A stretch of 10,195 bases of DNA from contig JALRFT010000239.1 of the NCBI GenBank assembly GCA_023261915.1, forward strand, positions 1 through 10,195, in the 5' to 3' direction. The position numbers and the translations under genes were made by a program. The notes under the pieces were generated by a model that saw only the letters and a program-made list of their open reading frames with translations, was not told where the DNA came from and made no database searches. Of this stretch, positions 1 through 5,843 are shown piece after piece; position 1 is the first letter of the stretch, and every line of letters starts with the position of its first letter. Source of the DNA: Acidimicrobiales bacterium (GTDB lineage Bacteria > Actinomycetota > Acidimicrobiia > Acidimicrobiales > Acidimicrobilacustridaceae).

Positions 1-237
1 TCCGATGTCGAACGCACGATCGGCTTCATGTTCAACCTCAAGAAACGCCTCAACGGCATTCTCGCCAAACACACCGGCAAGACGGTAGAGCAGATCGAGC
101 ACGATTCGGATCGCGACAATTACATGACCGCCGAGGAATCAGTGGCCTACGGCCTCGTCGACAAGGTCCTCGAAAGCCGCAAGCAACTCCCTGATGCCGT
201 CGCCGCTCTGGCCGATGGCAAGTCGGGCGAAAGCTGA
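1..237 (+). CDS. clpP: ATP-dependent Clp protease proteolytic subunit ClpP, C-terminal part (5' end outside the window)
   Basis: The frame is open from base 1 and stops at TGA 235-237, leaving the last 78 residues of a ClpP serine peptidase. ClpP forms two stacked heptameric rings that degrade proteins fed by an AAA+ unfoldase such as ClpX, encoded next door. The visible part matches the ClpP handle helix and C-terminus: a segment reading LKKRLNGILAKHTGK, then IEHDSDRDNYM, whose first Asp aligns with the catalytic triad Asp (about D171 in E. coli ClpP), then the family-typical MTAEESVAYGLVDKVL. The catalytic Ser and His lie upstream of the window. The C-terminal tail after VDKVLES is about 22 residues, rich in Ala and Asp, with no recognisable motif. 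Many actinobacteria carry two clpP genes in tandem; whether this is the second of a pair cannot be seen. Only the identity of the copy is uncertain. Confidence 0.92.
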   Translation, partial: SDVERTIGFMFNLKKRLNGILAKHTGKTVEQIEHDSDRDNYMTAEESVAYGLVDKVLESRKQLPDAVAALADGKSGES

Positions 238-259
238 GAACCCCAACACATCCAAACCG

Positions 260-1558
260 ATGGCCCGCGCCTCCAACCTCACCATGTGCTCGTTCTGCGG
301 AAAGAGCCACTCGGAGGTCAAAAAACTTATTGCCGGCCCGGGCGTGTACATCTGCAACGAATGCGTCGGAGTTTGCTCGGACATCCTTGATAAGGAACTG
401 CGCGGCGCTCCCAAGAAAGGCAAAGGCAAGGGGCTCAAATCTGCCCTCGGCATCCCTTCGCCCGCATCCATCCTTGAACACCTCAACTCATTCGTGATCG
501 GCCAAGAGGAGGCCAAAAAAATCCTCTCGGTCGCGGTCTACAACCACTACCAGCGCCTCAATCAGGATCAGGCCCGCCTCAGTGACGAGTTTAAGGATGT
601 GGAAATCGAAAAATCCAATATCCTCCTGCTTGGCCCAACGGGATCAGGAAAAACTCTGCTCGCCCGCACCCTTGCCCGAGTGCTCGATGTCCCCTTCTGC
701 ATCGTCGATGCCACCACACTCACCGAAGCGGGCTATGTCGGCGAGGACGTTGAGAACATCCTGCTGAAGCTGATCCAGGCGGCTGACTACGACGTGAAGA
801 AGGCGGAGACCGGCATCATCTACATCGATGAGATCGACAAGGTCGCCCGCAAGAGTGAGAACCCGTCGATCACCCGTGACGTTTCGGGTGAGGGGGTTCA
901 GCAAGCGCTGCTCAAGATCCTTGAAGGCACGACGGCGTCCGTTCCGCCTCAGGGTGGCCGTAAGCACCCCCATCAGGAATTCATTCAGATTGACACGACG
1001 AACATCCTCTTCATCTGCGGTGGTGCCTTCGCTGGGATCGACAAGATCATCGAGTCCCGGACCGGTGGGGGTGGGGTCGGGTTCTCCGCCGAATTGCGCA
1101 GGGCCTCGGCCGTGGACCCCGGCGAACTCTTCGCTCAGGTACTGCCCGAAGACCTCCTGAAGTTCGGCCTGATCCCGGAGTTCATTGGCCGCCTCCCCGT
1201 GGTCGGAGCGGTCTCTGCGCTCGACCGGGAGGCCTTGGTGCAGATTCTCGTCGAGCCCCGGAACTCACTGGTGCGTCAGTACCGCAAGTTCTTCGAGATG
1301 GAGAACGTGGAACTCGAGTTCACCGACGGCGCCCTCGAGGCGGTTGCCGATCAGGCCCTCCTCCGGGGAACCGGTGCCCGTGGCCTGCGGGCCATCCTCG
1401 AGGAGGTCCTCTTGGGGGTCATGTACGACCTGCCCGGGCGCGACGACGTCGCTCGGGTCGTGATTGATACCGACGTGGTCGTGAGCAAGGTCAACCCCAC
1501 GCTCGTGCCTCGGACCGAGGAACCGACCTCGAGCCGTCCCCGTCGCGCCGCCTCCTGA
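260..1558 (+). CDS. clpX: ATP-dependent Clp protease ATP-binding subunit ClpX
   Basis: A 432-residue AAA+ unfoldase that recognises substrates and threads them into ClpP; this is the usual family length. From the ATG at 260: the N-terminal zinc-binding domain has Cys10, Cys13, Cys32 and Cys35 (CSFC...CNEC). Walker A GPTGSGKT is at 125-132, pore loop 1 GYVG at 158-161, Walker B IIYIDE at 186-191, the RKH loop at 234-236, the arginine finger in PEFIGRLP (R311) and sensor 2 GARGLR at 372-377. The ClpP-docking tripeptide, IGF in E. coli, reads VGF here (273-275). In-frame ATGs at 194 and 215 lie inside clpP and would add residues absent from relatives. The start at 260 gives an N-terminus MARASNLTMC like other actinobacterial ClpX proteins, although no clear Shine-Dalgarno precedes it. 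Lysine codons switch from mostly AAA to only AAG after about residue 131. The gene follows clpP by 22 nt, so co-transcription is likely. Confidence 0.98.
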   Translation: MARASNLTMCSFCGKSHSEVKKLIAGPGVYICNECVGVCSDILDKELRGAPKKGKGKGLKSALGIPSPASILEHLNSFVIGQEEAKKILSVAVYNHYQRLNQDQARLSDEFKDVEIEKSNILLLGPTGSGKTLLARTLARVLDVPFCIVDATTLTEAGYVGEDVENILLKLIQAADYDVKKAETGIIYIDEIDKVARKSENPSITRDVSGEGVQQALLKILEGTTASVPPQGGRKHPHQEFIQIDTTNILFICGGAFAGIDKIIESRTGGGGVGFSAELRRASAVDPGELFAQVLPEDLLKFGLIPEFIGRLPVVGAVSALDREALVQILVEPRNSLVRQYRKFFEMENVELEFTDGALEAVADQALLRGTGARGLRAILEEVLLGVMYDLPGRDDVARVVIDTDVVVSKVNPTLVPRTEEPTSSRPRRAAS

Positions 1559-1574
1559 GGCACGAACGCTCAGC

Positions 1575-2885
1575 GTGCACCTCCCTGACGCGCTGTCGTG
1601 GCTCGACGGCCACCTGAATCGGGAACTCGTCCCGGGCGCCACGGCGGTTGGGGGCGATGGCTTGTCGCTCGGCAGCATGCGATCACTCTGTGCCCACCTG
1701 GGGGATCCGCAGCTCTCGTACCCGGTGATCCACATCACCGGGACGAATGGAAAGGGGTCGGTGGCCGCCATGGTCACGGGACTGCTCGCTGCTCACGGTC
1801 TCACCGTTGGCACCTACTCGAGCCCACACATGACGAGCGTCAACGAACGCATGGCGAGGAACGGGGAAGCCATCGACGATGCGACGTTGGCTGAGGTTCT
1901 CAGTGAGGTCGCCCTCGCCGAACCGCTCGTGGGTGACTCGTTGTCATGGTTCGAGCTGGTGAGTGCGGCGGCGTTCTCATGGTTCGCCACCACTGCTGTG
2001 GACGTTGCGGTCGTCGAGGTTGGCATGCTCGGTCGATGGGATGCCACCAATGTTCTCGAGGCCGCGGTGGCAGTGATCACCAATATCGGTTTTGACCACA
2101 CGGACGGTGCGGGTGACTGGCGGGCAACGGTGGCCGGGGAGAAGGCTGGGATCATCGGGCCCGACTCCGTTGCGGTCATTGGCGAACCCGATCCCCGACT
2201 GGAGAGGATCTTCGCCGCCGAAGGGCCCCGAGAGATGTGGACTGTGGGCGAGGAGTTCGCCGCCGAGGCCGTACGCCCTGCCGTGGGAGGGGTGGTCTGT
2301 GACCTGCGCACCCCGGGTGCTGCGTATCCAGAGATCTTCATCTCGGCCCATGGCCATCATCAGGCTGACAACGCCGCCGTTGCGACCGCGGCGGTCGAGG
2401 CCTTCTTCGGCCGTCCCACCGACGCTGCGCTGCTGTCGGAGGTATTCGGATCGCTGCATCTGCGTGGTCGCCTTGAGGTGGTCGGTCGCCAACCCCTCGT
2501 CGTCATCGATGGCGCCCATAACCCTCCGGCGGCGACGTCACTCGCAGAGTCGTTGACGGCGGACTTCCACACTGCCGGGAGACGCGTGCTCGTTCTCGGC
2601 ATGCTCGCCGACCGAAACGCCGAAACGTTTCTCAACGCACTCGAGCCAGCAGGCATCGATGCGGTGGTGACCTGCACCGTGCCATCGCCGCGAGCCTCTT
2701 CGGCGACTGAGCTTGCTCGTGTCGTGGCCCAACGCGGCCTTCCGGTGGAGGCGGTGGAGAACCCTGTAGACGCAGTCCGCCGGGCTATCGACGTTGCCGA
2801 CGTGGATGACCTCGTGGTCGTCACCGGTTCCCTCTACCTCATCGGGGCGGTCATCGAATCGCTCGGCGATGGGCCCGACGCCTAG
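1575..2885 (+). CDS. folC: bifunctional folylpolyglutamate synthase / dihydrofolate synthase FolC
   Basis: A 436-residue Mur-ligase-type enzyme that adds glutamate to folates, and in many bacteria also to dihydropteroate, using ATP in the cytoplasm. Visible motifs: the P-loop TGTNGKGS at 55-62, the SSPHMTSVNERM segment at 82-93, VEVGMLGRWDATNV at 147-160, the metal-site region GFDHTDGAG at 172-180 followed by GEKAGII, the linker HHQADNAA at 261-268, DGAHNP at 312-317 in the C-terminal domain and a terminal GSLYLIG at 418-424. Length and motif order are normal for FolC. The start is GTG 1575, 16 nt after the clpX stop; the nearest purine-rich stretch, GAGG at 1557-1560, is rather far away at 14 nt, so initiation may depend on translation of clpX. 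In Streptomyces, as I recall, valS lies immediately upstream of folC; here it does not. Whether the enzyme has both activities cannot be decided from the sequence. Confidence 0.95.
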   Translation: MHLPDALSWLDGHLNRELVPGATAVGGDGLSLGSMRSLCAHLGDPQLSYPVIHITGTNGKGSVAAMVTGLLAAHGLTVGTYSSPHMTSVNERMARNGEAIDDATLAEVLSEVALAEPLVGDSLSWFELVSAAAFSWFATTAVDVAVVEVGMLGRWDATNVLEAAVAVITNIGFDHTDGAGDWRATVAGEKAGIIGPDSVAVIGEPDPRLERIFAAEGPREMWTVGEEFAAEAVRPAVGGVVCDLRTPGAAYPEIFISAHGHHQADNAAVATAAVEAFFGRPTDAALLSEVFGSLHLRGRLEVVGRQPLVVIDGAHNPPAATSLAESLTADFHTAGRRVLVLGMLADRNAETFLNALEPAGIDAVVTCTVPSPRASSATELARVVAQRGLPVEAVENPVDAVRRAIDVADVDDLVVVTGSLYLIGAVIESLGDGPDA

Positions 2886-2888
2886 CCT
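2883..2888 (+). promoter_or_regulatory. candidate -10 element (TAGCCT) of a leaderless ndk promoter
   Basis: TAGCCT fits the actinobacterial -10 consensus TANNNT and ends six bases before the ndk ATG at 2895, so transcription would begin on or next to the start codon. Its first three bases are also the folC stop codon. No TTGACA-like -35 is visible 16-19 nt upstream, which is common for this promoter class but weakens the call. The lack of any usable Shine-Dalgarno before ndk agrees with leaderless translation. The location is seen directly; function is inferred. Confidence 0.35.
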
Positions 2889-2894
2889 GTGGGG

Positions 2895-3308
2895 ATGGAC
2901 AGCACCTTCATCATCTGCAAGCCGGACGCCGTTGAGCGGGGACTCGTCGGGGAGATTCTCGCCCGATTCGAGCGCCGGGGTCTGCGCATCACCGCCCTCG
3001 AGCGTCGCGACGTGACCACGGAACTGGCGGGTGAGCACTACGCCGAGCATGCCGACAAGCCGTTCTTCGGGGAGCTAATCGAGTTCATCACCCGGTCTGC
3101 CGTGGTGATCGCCGTCATCGAGGGACCGGAGGACACCTGGAAGGTCGTGCGGGCCATGATGGGCTCGACGAACCCTCGGGACGCTGCTCCGGGCACCATT
3201 CGAGGCGACCTCGGGATTCTGTTCACCGAGAATCTCATCCACGGGTCGGACTCGGCCGAGTCGGCGGCGCGTGAAATTGCCCTCTGGTTCCCCGACCACA
3301 CCGCCTGA
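2895..3308 (+). CDS. ndk: nucleoside diphosphate kinase
   Basis: A 137-residue cytoplasmic enzyme that moves the gamma-phosphate between nucleoside triphosphates and diphosphates through a phosphohistidine, balancing NTP and dNTP pools. The protein begins with the family signature (CKPDAVERG at 8-16), continues through HYAEHADKPFF at 48-58 and TIRGDLG at 101-107, and contains the active-site motif NLIHGSDSAESA with His116 as the phosphorylated residue; it ends with the typical EIALWFPD. Length matches the bacterial enzyme (about 136-145 residues). A GTG at 2889 would add two residues, but ATG 2895 gives the better match to relatives and sits at the right distance from the TAGCCT element. It starts 9 nt after folC. 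In Streptomyces, as I recall, a small membrane protein gene lies between folC and ndk; none fits here. Confidence 0.97.
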   Translation: MDSTFIICKPDAVERGLVGEILARFERRGLRITALERRDVTTELAGEHYAEHADKPFFGELIEFITRSAVVIAVIEGPEDTWKVVRAMMGSTNPRDAAPGTIRGDLGILFTENLIHGSDSAESAAREIALWFPDHTA

Positions 3309-3337
3309 ACTGACGTGCTGGTGGGTTTGATCCCCGG

Positions 3338-3365
3338 TTGCGAATCGCTGGTTTCGGACTAGGGT
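3338..3365 (+). promoter_or_regulatory. candidate sigma-70-type promoter for the mreBCD-pbp2-rodA cluster
   Basis: In the only sizeable intergenic gap (3309-3398) there is a TTGCGA hexamer at 3338-3343 and TAGGGT at 3360-3365, separated by 16 nt. Both fit actinobacterial housekeeping promoters (TTGNNN and TANNNT with 16-18 nt spacing). Transcription would start near 3372, giving a leader of about 27 nt that still contains the mreB ribosome binding site. This would let the elongation genes be expressed separately from clpX-folC-ndk. It rests on motif matching alone. Confidence 0.42.
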
Positions 3366-3366
3366 T

Positions 3367-3384
3367 GGGGCGCCTGCCCGCCCC
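3367..3384 (+). promoter_or_regulatory. GC-rich inverted repeat next to the mreB ribosome binding site
   Basis: GGGGCG at 3367-3372 can pair perfectly with CGCCCC at 3379-3384 around a six-base loop (CCTGCC). The stem ends one base before the AAGGAG Shine-Dalgarno at 3386. There is no following U-tract, so it is not a standard terminator. In read-through transcripts from ndk it could form beside the ribosome binding site; in a transcript starting near 3372 most of the left arm would be missing. Its function is unknown, and a short GC-rich repeat may be chance in this genome. Confidence 0.3.
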
Positions 3385-3385
3385 C

Positions 3386-3391
3386 AAGGAG
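3386..3391 (+). promoter_or_regulatory. Shine-Dalgarno sequence fixing the GTG start of mreB
   Basis: AAGGAG lies seven bases before GTG 3399 and is the strongest ribosome binding site in the window. It decides for GTG 3399 over the later in-frame ATG at 3453, which would remove the first 18 residues. Confidence 0.78.
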
Positions 3392-3398
3392 TGACTCC

Positions 3399-4454
3399 GT
3401 GTCCCTGACCCACCGTGCCCGAGCGACGTTCAATTCGCTCGTTGGCGGCGACATGGCGGTGGATCTTGGAACGGCCAACACCCTGGTGTACGTCCGCGGT
3501 GAGGGAATCGTGCTCAATGAGCCCTCGGTGGTGGCCGTCAACGTCCGCGATGGACGACCCGTCGCCGTCGGACTCGAAGCCAAACGCATGCTCGGTCGCA
3601 CTCCTGCTCACATCAAGGCGGTGCGGCCGCTCAAAGACGGAGTCATCGATGACTTCGAGATGTGCGAGACCATGCTGCGGTACTTCATCCAGCAGGTCCA
3701 CCAGCAACGCTTCGCCCGACCCCGGATGGTCATCTGTGTTCCGGCCGGTGTGACACCCGTCGAGCAGCGTGCGGTGCAGGACGCCGCTGAGAACGCCGGG
3801 GCCCGAAAGCCCGCCTACATCATCGAGGAGCCGATGGCCGCAGCCATCGGGGCCGGCCTGCCGGTGCAGGAACCCTCCGGAAACATGATCGTGGACATCG
3901 GTGGCGGGACTACTGAGGTCGCCGTCATCTCCCTCGGCGGGGTGGTGACCAAGCAGTCAGTGCGCGTCGGTGGTGACGAACTCGATGACTCGATCGTTCA
4001 GTTCCTCAAAAAGGAGTACAGCCTCGCCATCGGTGAACGCACAGCGGAAGAGGTCAAGATGGTGCTCGGTTCGGCGTGGCCGCTCGAGCAGGAGCTGTAT
4101 GCCGAGGTGCGGGGACGGGATCTGGTCACCGGTCTGCCTCAGACCGTGGTGATCTCAACCGACGAGATCCGAGAGGCCATTGAGGAGCCGGTTTCTGCCA
4201 TCGTCGATGCCGTAAAGACCACTCTCGATCGCACGCCTCCCGAACTGGCCGCCGACATCATGGAACGGGGGGTCGTGCTGGCCGGCGGCGGTGCCCTTCT
4301 GACAGGGATCGATGTCCGGATCCATCATGAGACTGGCATGCCGGTCTTCGTGGCGCCCGACCCCCTGCACTGTGTCGCCATCGGCTCTGGCCAGTCGCTG
4401 GAAGAGTTCGACGCCCTCAAGGGCGTGCTGTTCAGTTCCTCGCCCTCGGTCTAG
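3399..4454 (+). CDS. mreB: rod shape-determining protein MreB (bacterial actin homologue)
   Basis: A 351-residue actin-fold ATPase that forms membrane-bound filaments and orients lateral cell-wall synthesis. The actin-family motifs are in place: phosphate 1 VDLGTANT at 21-28; the IEEPMAAAIGAGLP segment about two-fifths along; phosphate 2 starting at Asp166 (DIGGGTTEVAV); and the adenosine motif LAGGGALLTGI at about 294-304. Length is typical (about 335-350). Residues 2-17, before the conserved core, are rich in Arg, Ala and Leu and could form a short amphipathic membrane-binding helix; this is inference. It is the first gene of the elongation cluster, with its own candidate promoter and a strong Shine-Dalgarno, and is followed after 9 nt by mreC. 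Many Corynebacteriales lack mreB, so its presence argues against that group. MreB-like paralogues (Mbl) exist elsewhere, but the position before mreC supports MreB proper. Confidence 0.97.
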   Translation: MSLTHRARATFNSLVGGDMAVDLGTANTLVYVRGEGIVLNEPSVVAVNVRDGRPVAVGLEAKRMLGRTPAHIKAVRPLKDGVIDDFEMCETMLRYFIQQVHQQRFARPRMVICVPAGVTPVEQRAVQDAAENAGARKPAYIIEEPMAAAIGAGLPVQEPSGNMIVDIGGGTTEVAVISLGGVVTKQSVRVGGDELDDSIVQFLKKEYSLAIGERTAEEVKMVLGSAWPLEQELYAEVRGRDLVTGLPQTVVISTDEIREAIEEPVSAIVDAVKTTLDRTPPELAADIMERGVVLAGGGALLTGIDVRIHHETGMPVFVAPDPLHCVAIGSGQSLEEFDALKGVLFSSSPSV

Positions 4455-4463
4455 GTCGTTGCG

Positions 4464-5297
4464 GTGACGTCGGTTCGGGGGTCTCGTCGGCGAACCAGGC
4501 TGACGCTGCTCCTGTTGATCCTGTTGTCGATCACCCTGCTGACCCTCGATGGTCGGGACTTCGGACCGCTCTCAGCGGTGCGCTCCGGGGTCTCTGCTGT
4601 CCTGACGCCTATCGGTGGTGCGCTGGAATCAGTGACCCGCCCCGTGCGGGACTTGCTGTCGGGGTTTGGTGGGGCGGACGAATTGCGCACCGAGAACGAG
4701 CAACTTCGACAACGGGTGGAGGAACTTGAACAAGGTGAGGCGGACGCGGCGCGCGCTCGCAGTGAACTCGATCAGCTCGCCGCCGACCTGAATCTTGACC
4801 TGCTGACTTCCGTGGATTCGGTGGTGGCCCGGGTGGTTGCCGGTCCCGTCGGCAACTTCGACGATGGATTGCAGATCGATCGTGGAAGCGATGCCGGAAT
4901 TGCGGTGGGGATGCCGGTGGTCGGCGGTGGTGGGTTGGTCGGCCGAGTGGTCTCGGTGGCACCAAATCGATCGACGCTGCAAGTGGTGACCGACCCGGGG
5001 TTCAGTGTGGGGGTGAGGGTTGCCGGCGGTACGGGGCTGGGAGTGCTGAGTGGTCAGGGTGACCGCTCAGAGGCCGTGGCCCGCTCCTTCGACCGGAGTA
5101 CCTCGCTAACCGAAGGTGACCTCCTCGTCACCAGTGGCGCGGCTCGGAGCCTCTTCCCTCCTGACCTGGCAGTGGGCCGAGTGGTCTCGGTGAGCGGAGA
5201 TACGGTTGGCCTTGAACGAGAGGCAGCAGTGGAACTCTCCGCCCCGTTCAACGATCTTCGCTACGTCACGGTCCTGCTGTGGGAGCCGCCGCAATGA
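4464..5297 (+). CDS. mreC: rod shape-determining protein MreC
   Basis: A 277-residue bitopic membrane protein that links MreB and MreD inside to PBP2 outside. A basic N-terminus (about residues 5-12) precedes one hydrophobic helix at about 12-28. A heptad-rich coiled coil follows at about 71-110 (ELRTENEQLRQRVEEL and on). The extracytoplasmic beta domains contain the family-typical runs GLQIDRGSDAGIAVGMPVV (about 135-153) and GLVGRVVSV (157-165), with NRSTLQVVTDP at 168-178. Length is in the usual range (about 270-370) and there is no long C-terminal extension. It starts with GTG 4464, nine bases after the mreB stop and without a clear Shine-Dalgarno, so coupling to mreB translation is likely. 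Its stop overlaps the mreD start (ATGA at 5294-5297). Confidence 0.94.
   Translation: MTSVRGSRRRTRLTLLLLILLSITLLTLDGRDFGPLSAVRSGVSAVLTPIGGALESVTRPVRDLLSGFGGADELRTENEQLRQRVEELEQGEADAARARSELDQLAADLNLDLLTSVDSVVARVVAGPVGNFDDGLQIDRGSDAGIAVGMPVVGGGGLVGRVVSVAPNRSTLQVVTDPGFSVGVRVAGGTGLGVLSGQGDRSEAVARSFDRSTSLTEGDLLVTSGAARSLFPPDLAVGRVVSVSGDTVGLEREAAVELSAPFNDLRYVTVLLWEPPQ
5281..5285 (+). promoter_or_regulatory. Shine-Dalgarno sequence for mreD inside the mreC 3' end
   Basis: GGGAG lies eight bases before ATG 5294 and favours that start over the in-frame GTG at 5279, which would place this sequence inside the gene. Confidence 0.6.
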
Positions 5298-5815
5298 CGT
5301 CGGGGACGTCGCTCTACCTTCGGTTCGCCGCCGTGCTGTTCGTCGGGGCCATCCTGCAGCTGGGTTTCTTCGCCCAGGTGCGGGTCGTCGGGGTATCGCC
5401 CGACATTCTCCTGGTCATCGCCATTGCCGGCGGGTTGGTGGGCGGCGAGTGGCGAGGAGCGGTCGGTGGGTTCTTCGCCGGCCTCACCCTGGATCTTCTC
5501 GTCTATGGGCGCCCCTTCGGGTTGGCGATGCTCGTCTACTCGCTGGTGGGCCTGCTGGTGGGGCGTTTCTCGGCCTCGGCGACCGGTCGGTCCGCCACGG
5601 GTGAGGTTGCCCTCGCCGCCGTGGCCTCCGCCCTTGCCGTGGTGGCCTACGACCTCGGCGGCCGGATGTTGACCGGGAATACCGTGCTTCCCGAGCCCCT
5701 CCCCGTGGTCGCTCTGGTCGTGGCGGGATGGACAGCACTGTTCATCATTCCTGTGCGGCGGATCATGCGCTGGGTGTGGAGCGATCCGGAGCGGATTTCT
5801 TCGTGGGCGCGCTGA
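5294..5815 (+). CDS. mreD: rod shape-determining protein MreD
   Basis: A 173-residue polytopic inner-membrane protein of the elongation complex, known in this family to bind MreC. It is strongly hydrophobic, with about five or six membrane segments near residues 11-29, 37-52, 56-70, 75-90, 104-121 and 136-154. Features typical of MreD are SPDILLV at 35-41 and the small-residue stretch with GGFFAGLTLDLL at 58-69, followed by YGRPFGLAML. The C-terminus is short and charged. The start ATG 5294 forms an ATGA overlap with the mreC stop and has a Shine-Dalgarno at the right distance. The pbp2 gene follows after 28 nt. MreD sequences are poorly conserved, so the call leans partly on position; hydrophobicity and the FAGLTLDL motif agree with it. 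Confidence 0.91.
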   Translation: MTSGTSLYLRFAAVLFVGAILQLGFFAQVRVVGVSPDILLVIAIAGGLVGGEWRGAVGGFFAGLTLDLLVYGRPFGLAMLVYSLVGLLVGRFSASATGRSATGEVALAAVASALAVVAYDLGGRMLTGNTVLPEPLPVVALVVAGWTALFIIPVRRIMRWVWSDPERISSWAR

Positions 5816-5831
5816 CCTTCTGGCTCGCAGC

Positions 5832-5837
5832 GGGAAG
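5832..5837 (+). promoter_or_regulatory. Shine-Dalgarno sequence for the PBP2 gene
   Basis: GGGAAG lies six bases before GTG 5844 and nine before the adjacent GTG 5847. Both are workable, so the PBP2 start is uncertain by one codon. Confidence 0.5.
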
Positions 5838-5843
5838 AATGCA

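Noticed and set aside
194..259. Longer ClpX start at ATG 194 or 215
   Set aside because: Both lie inside clpP, add residues unlike any ClpX N-terminus and have no ribosome binding site.
50..516. Two overlapping minus-strand open frames opposite clpP/clpX
   Set aside because: They lie opposite strongly conserved ClpP and ClpX coding sequence, have no recognisable motifs and are the usual GC-rich antisense shadows.
2889..2894. GTG 2889 as the ndk start
   Set aside because: ATG 2895 gives the normal Ndk N-terminus and better fits the TAGCCT spacing; GTG 2889 lacks a Shine-Dalgarno.
2538..3050. Minus-strand open frame of 170 codons across the folC-ndk junction
   Set aside because: It spans two conserved genes on the other strand and its protein shows no family features; codon-position bias of high GC explains it.
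3327..3332. TTGATC as the -35 box for mreB
   Set aside because: The distance to TAGGGT is 27 nt, too long; TTGCGA at 3338 has 16 nt.
5206..5604. Plus-strand frame of 132 codons over the end of mreC and start of mreD
   Set aside because: It overlaps two supported genes in another frame, is Arg/Gly-rich and lacks motifs.
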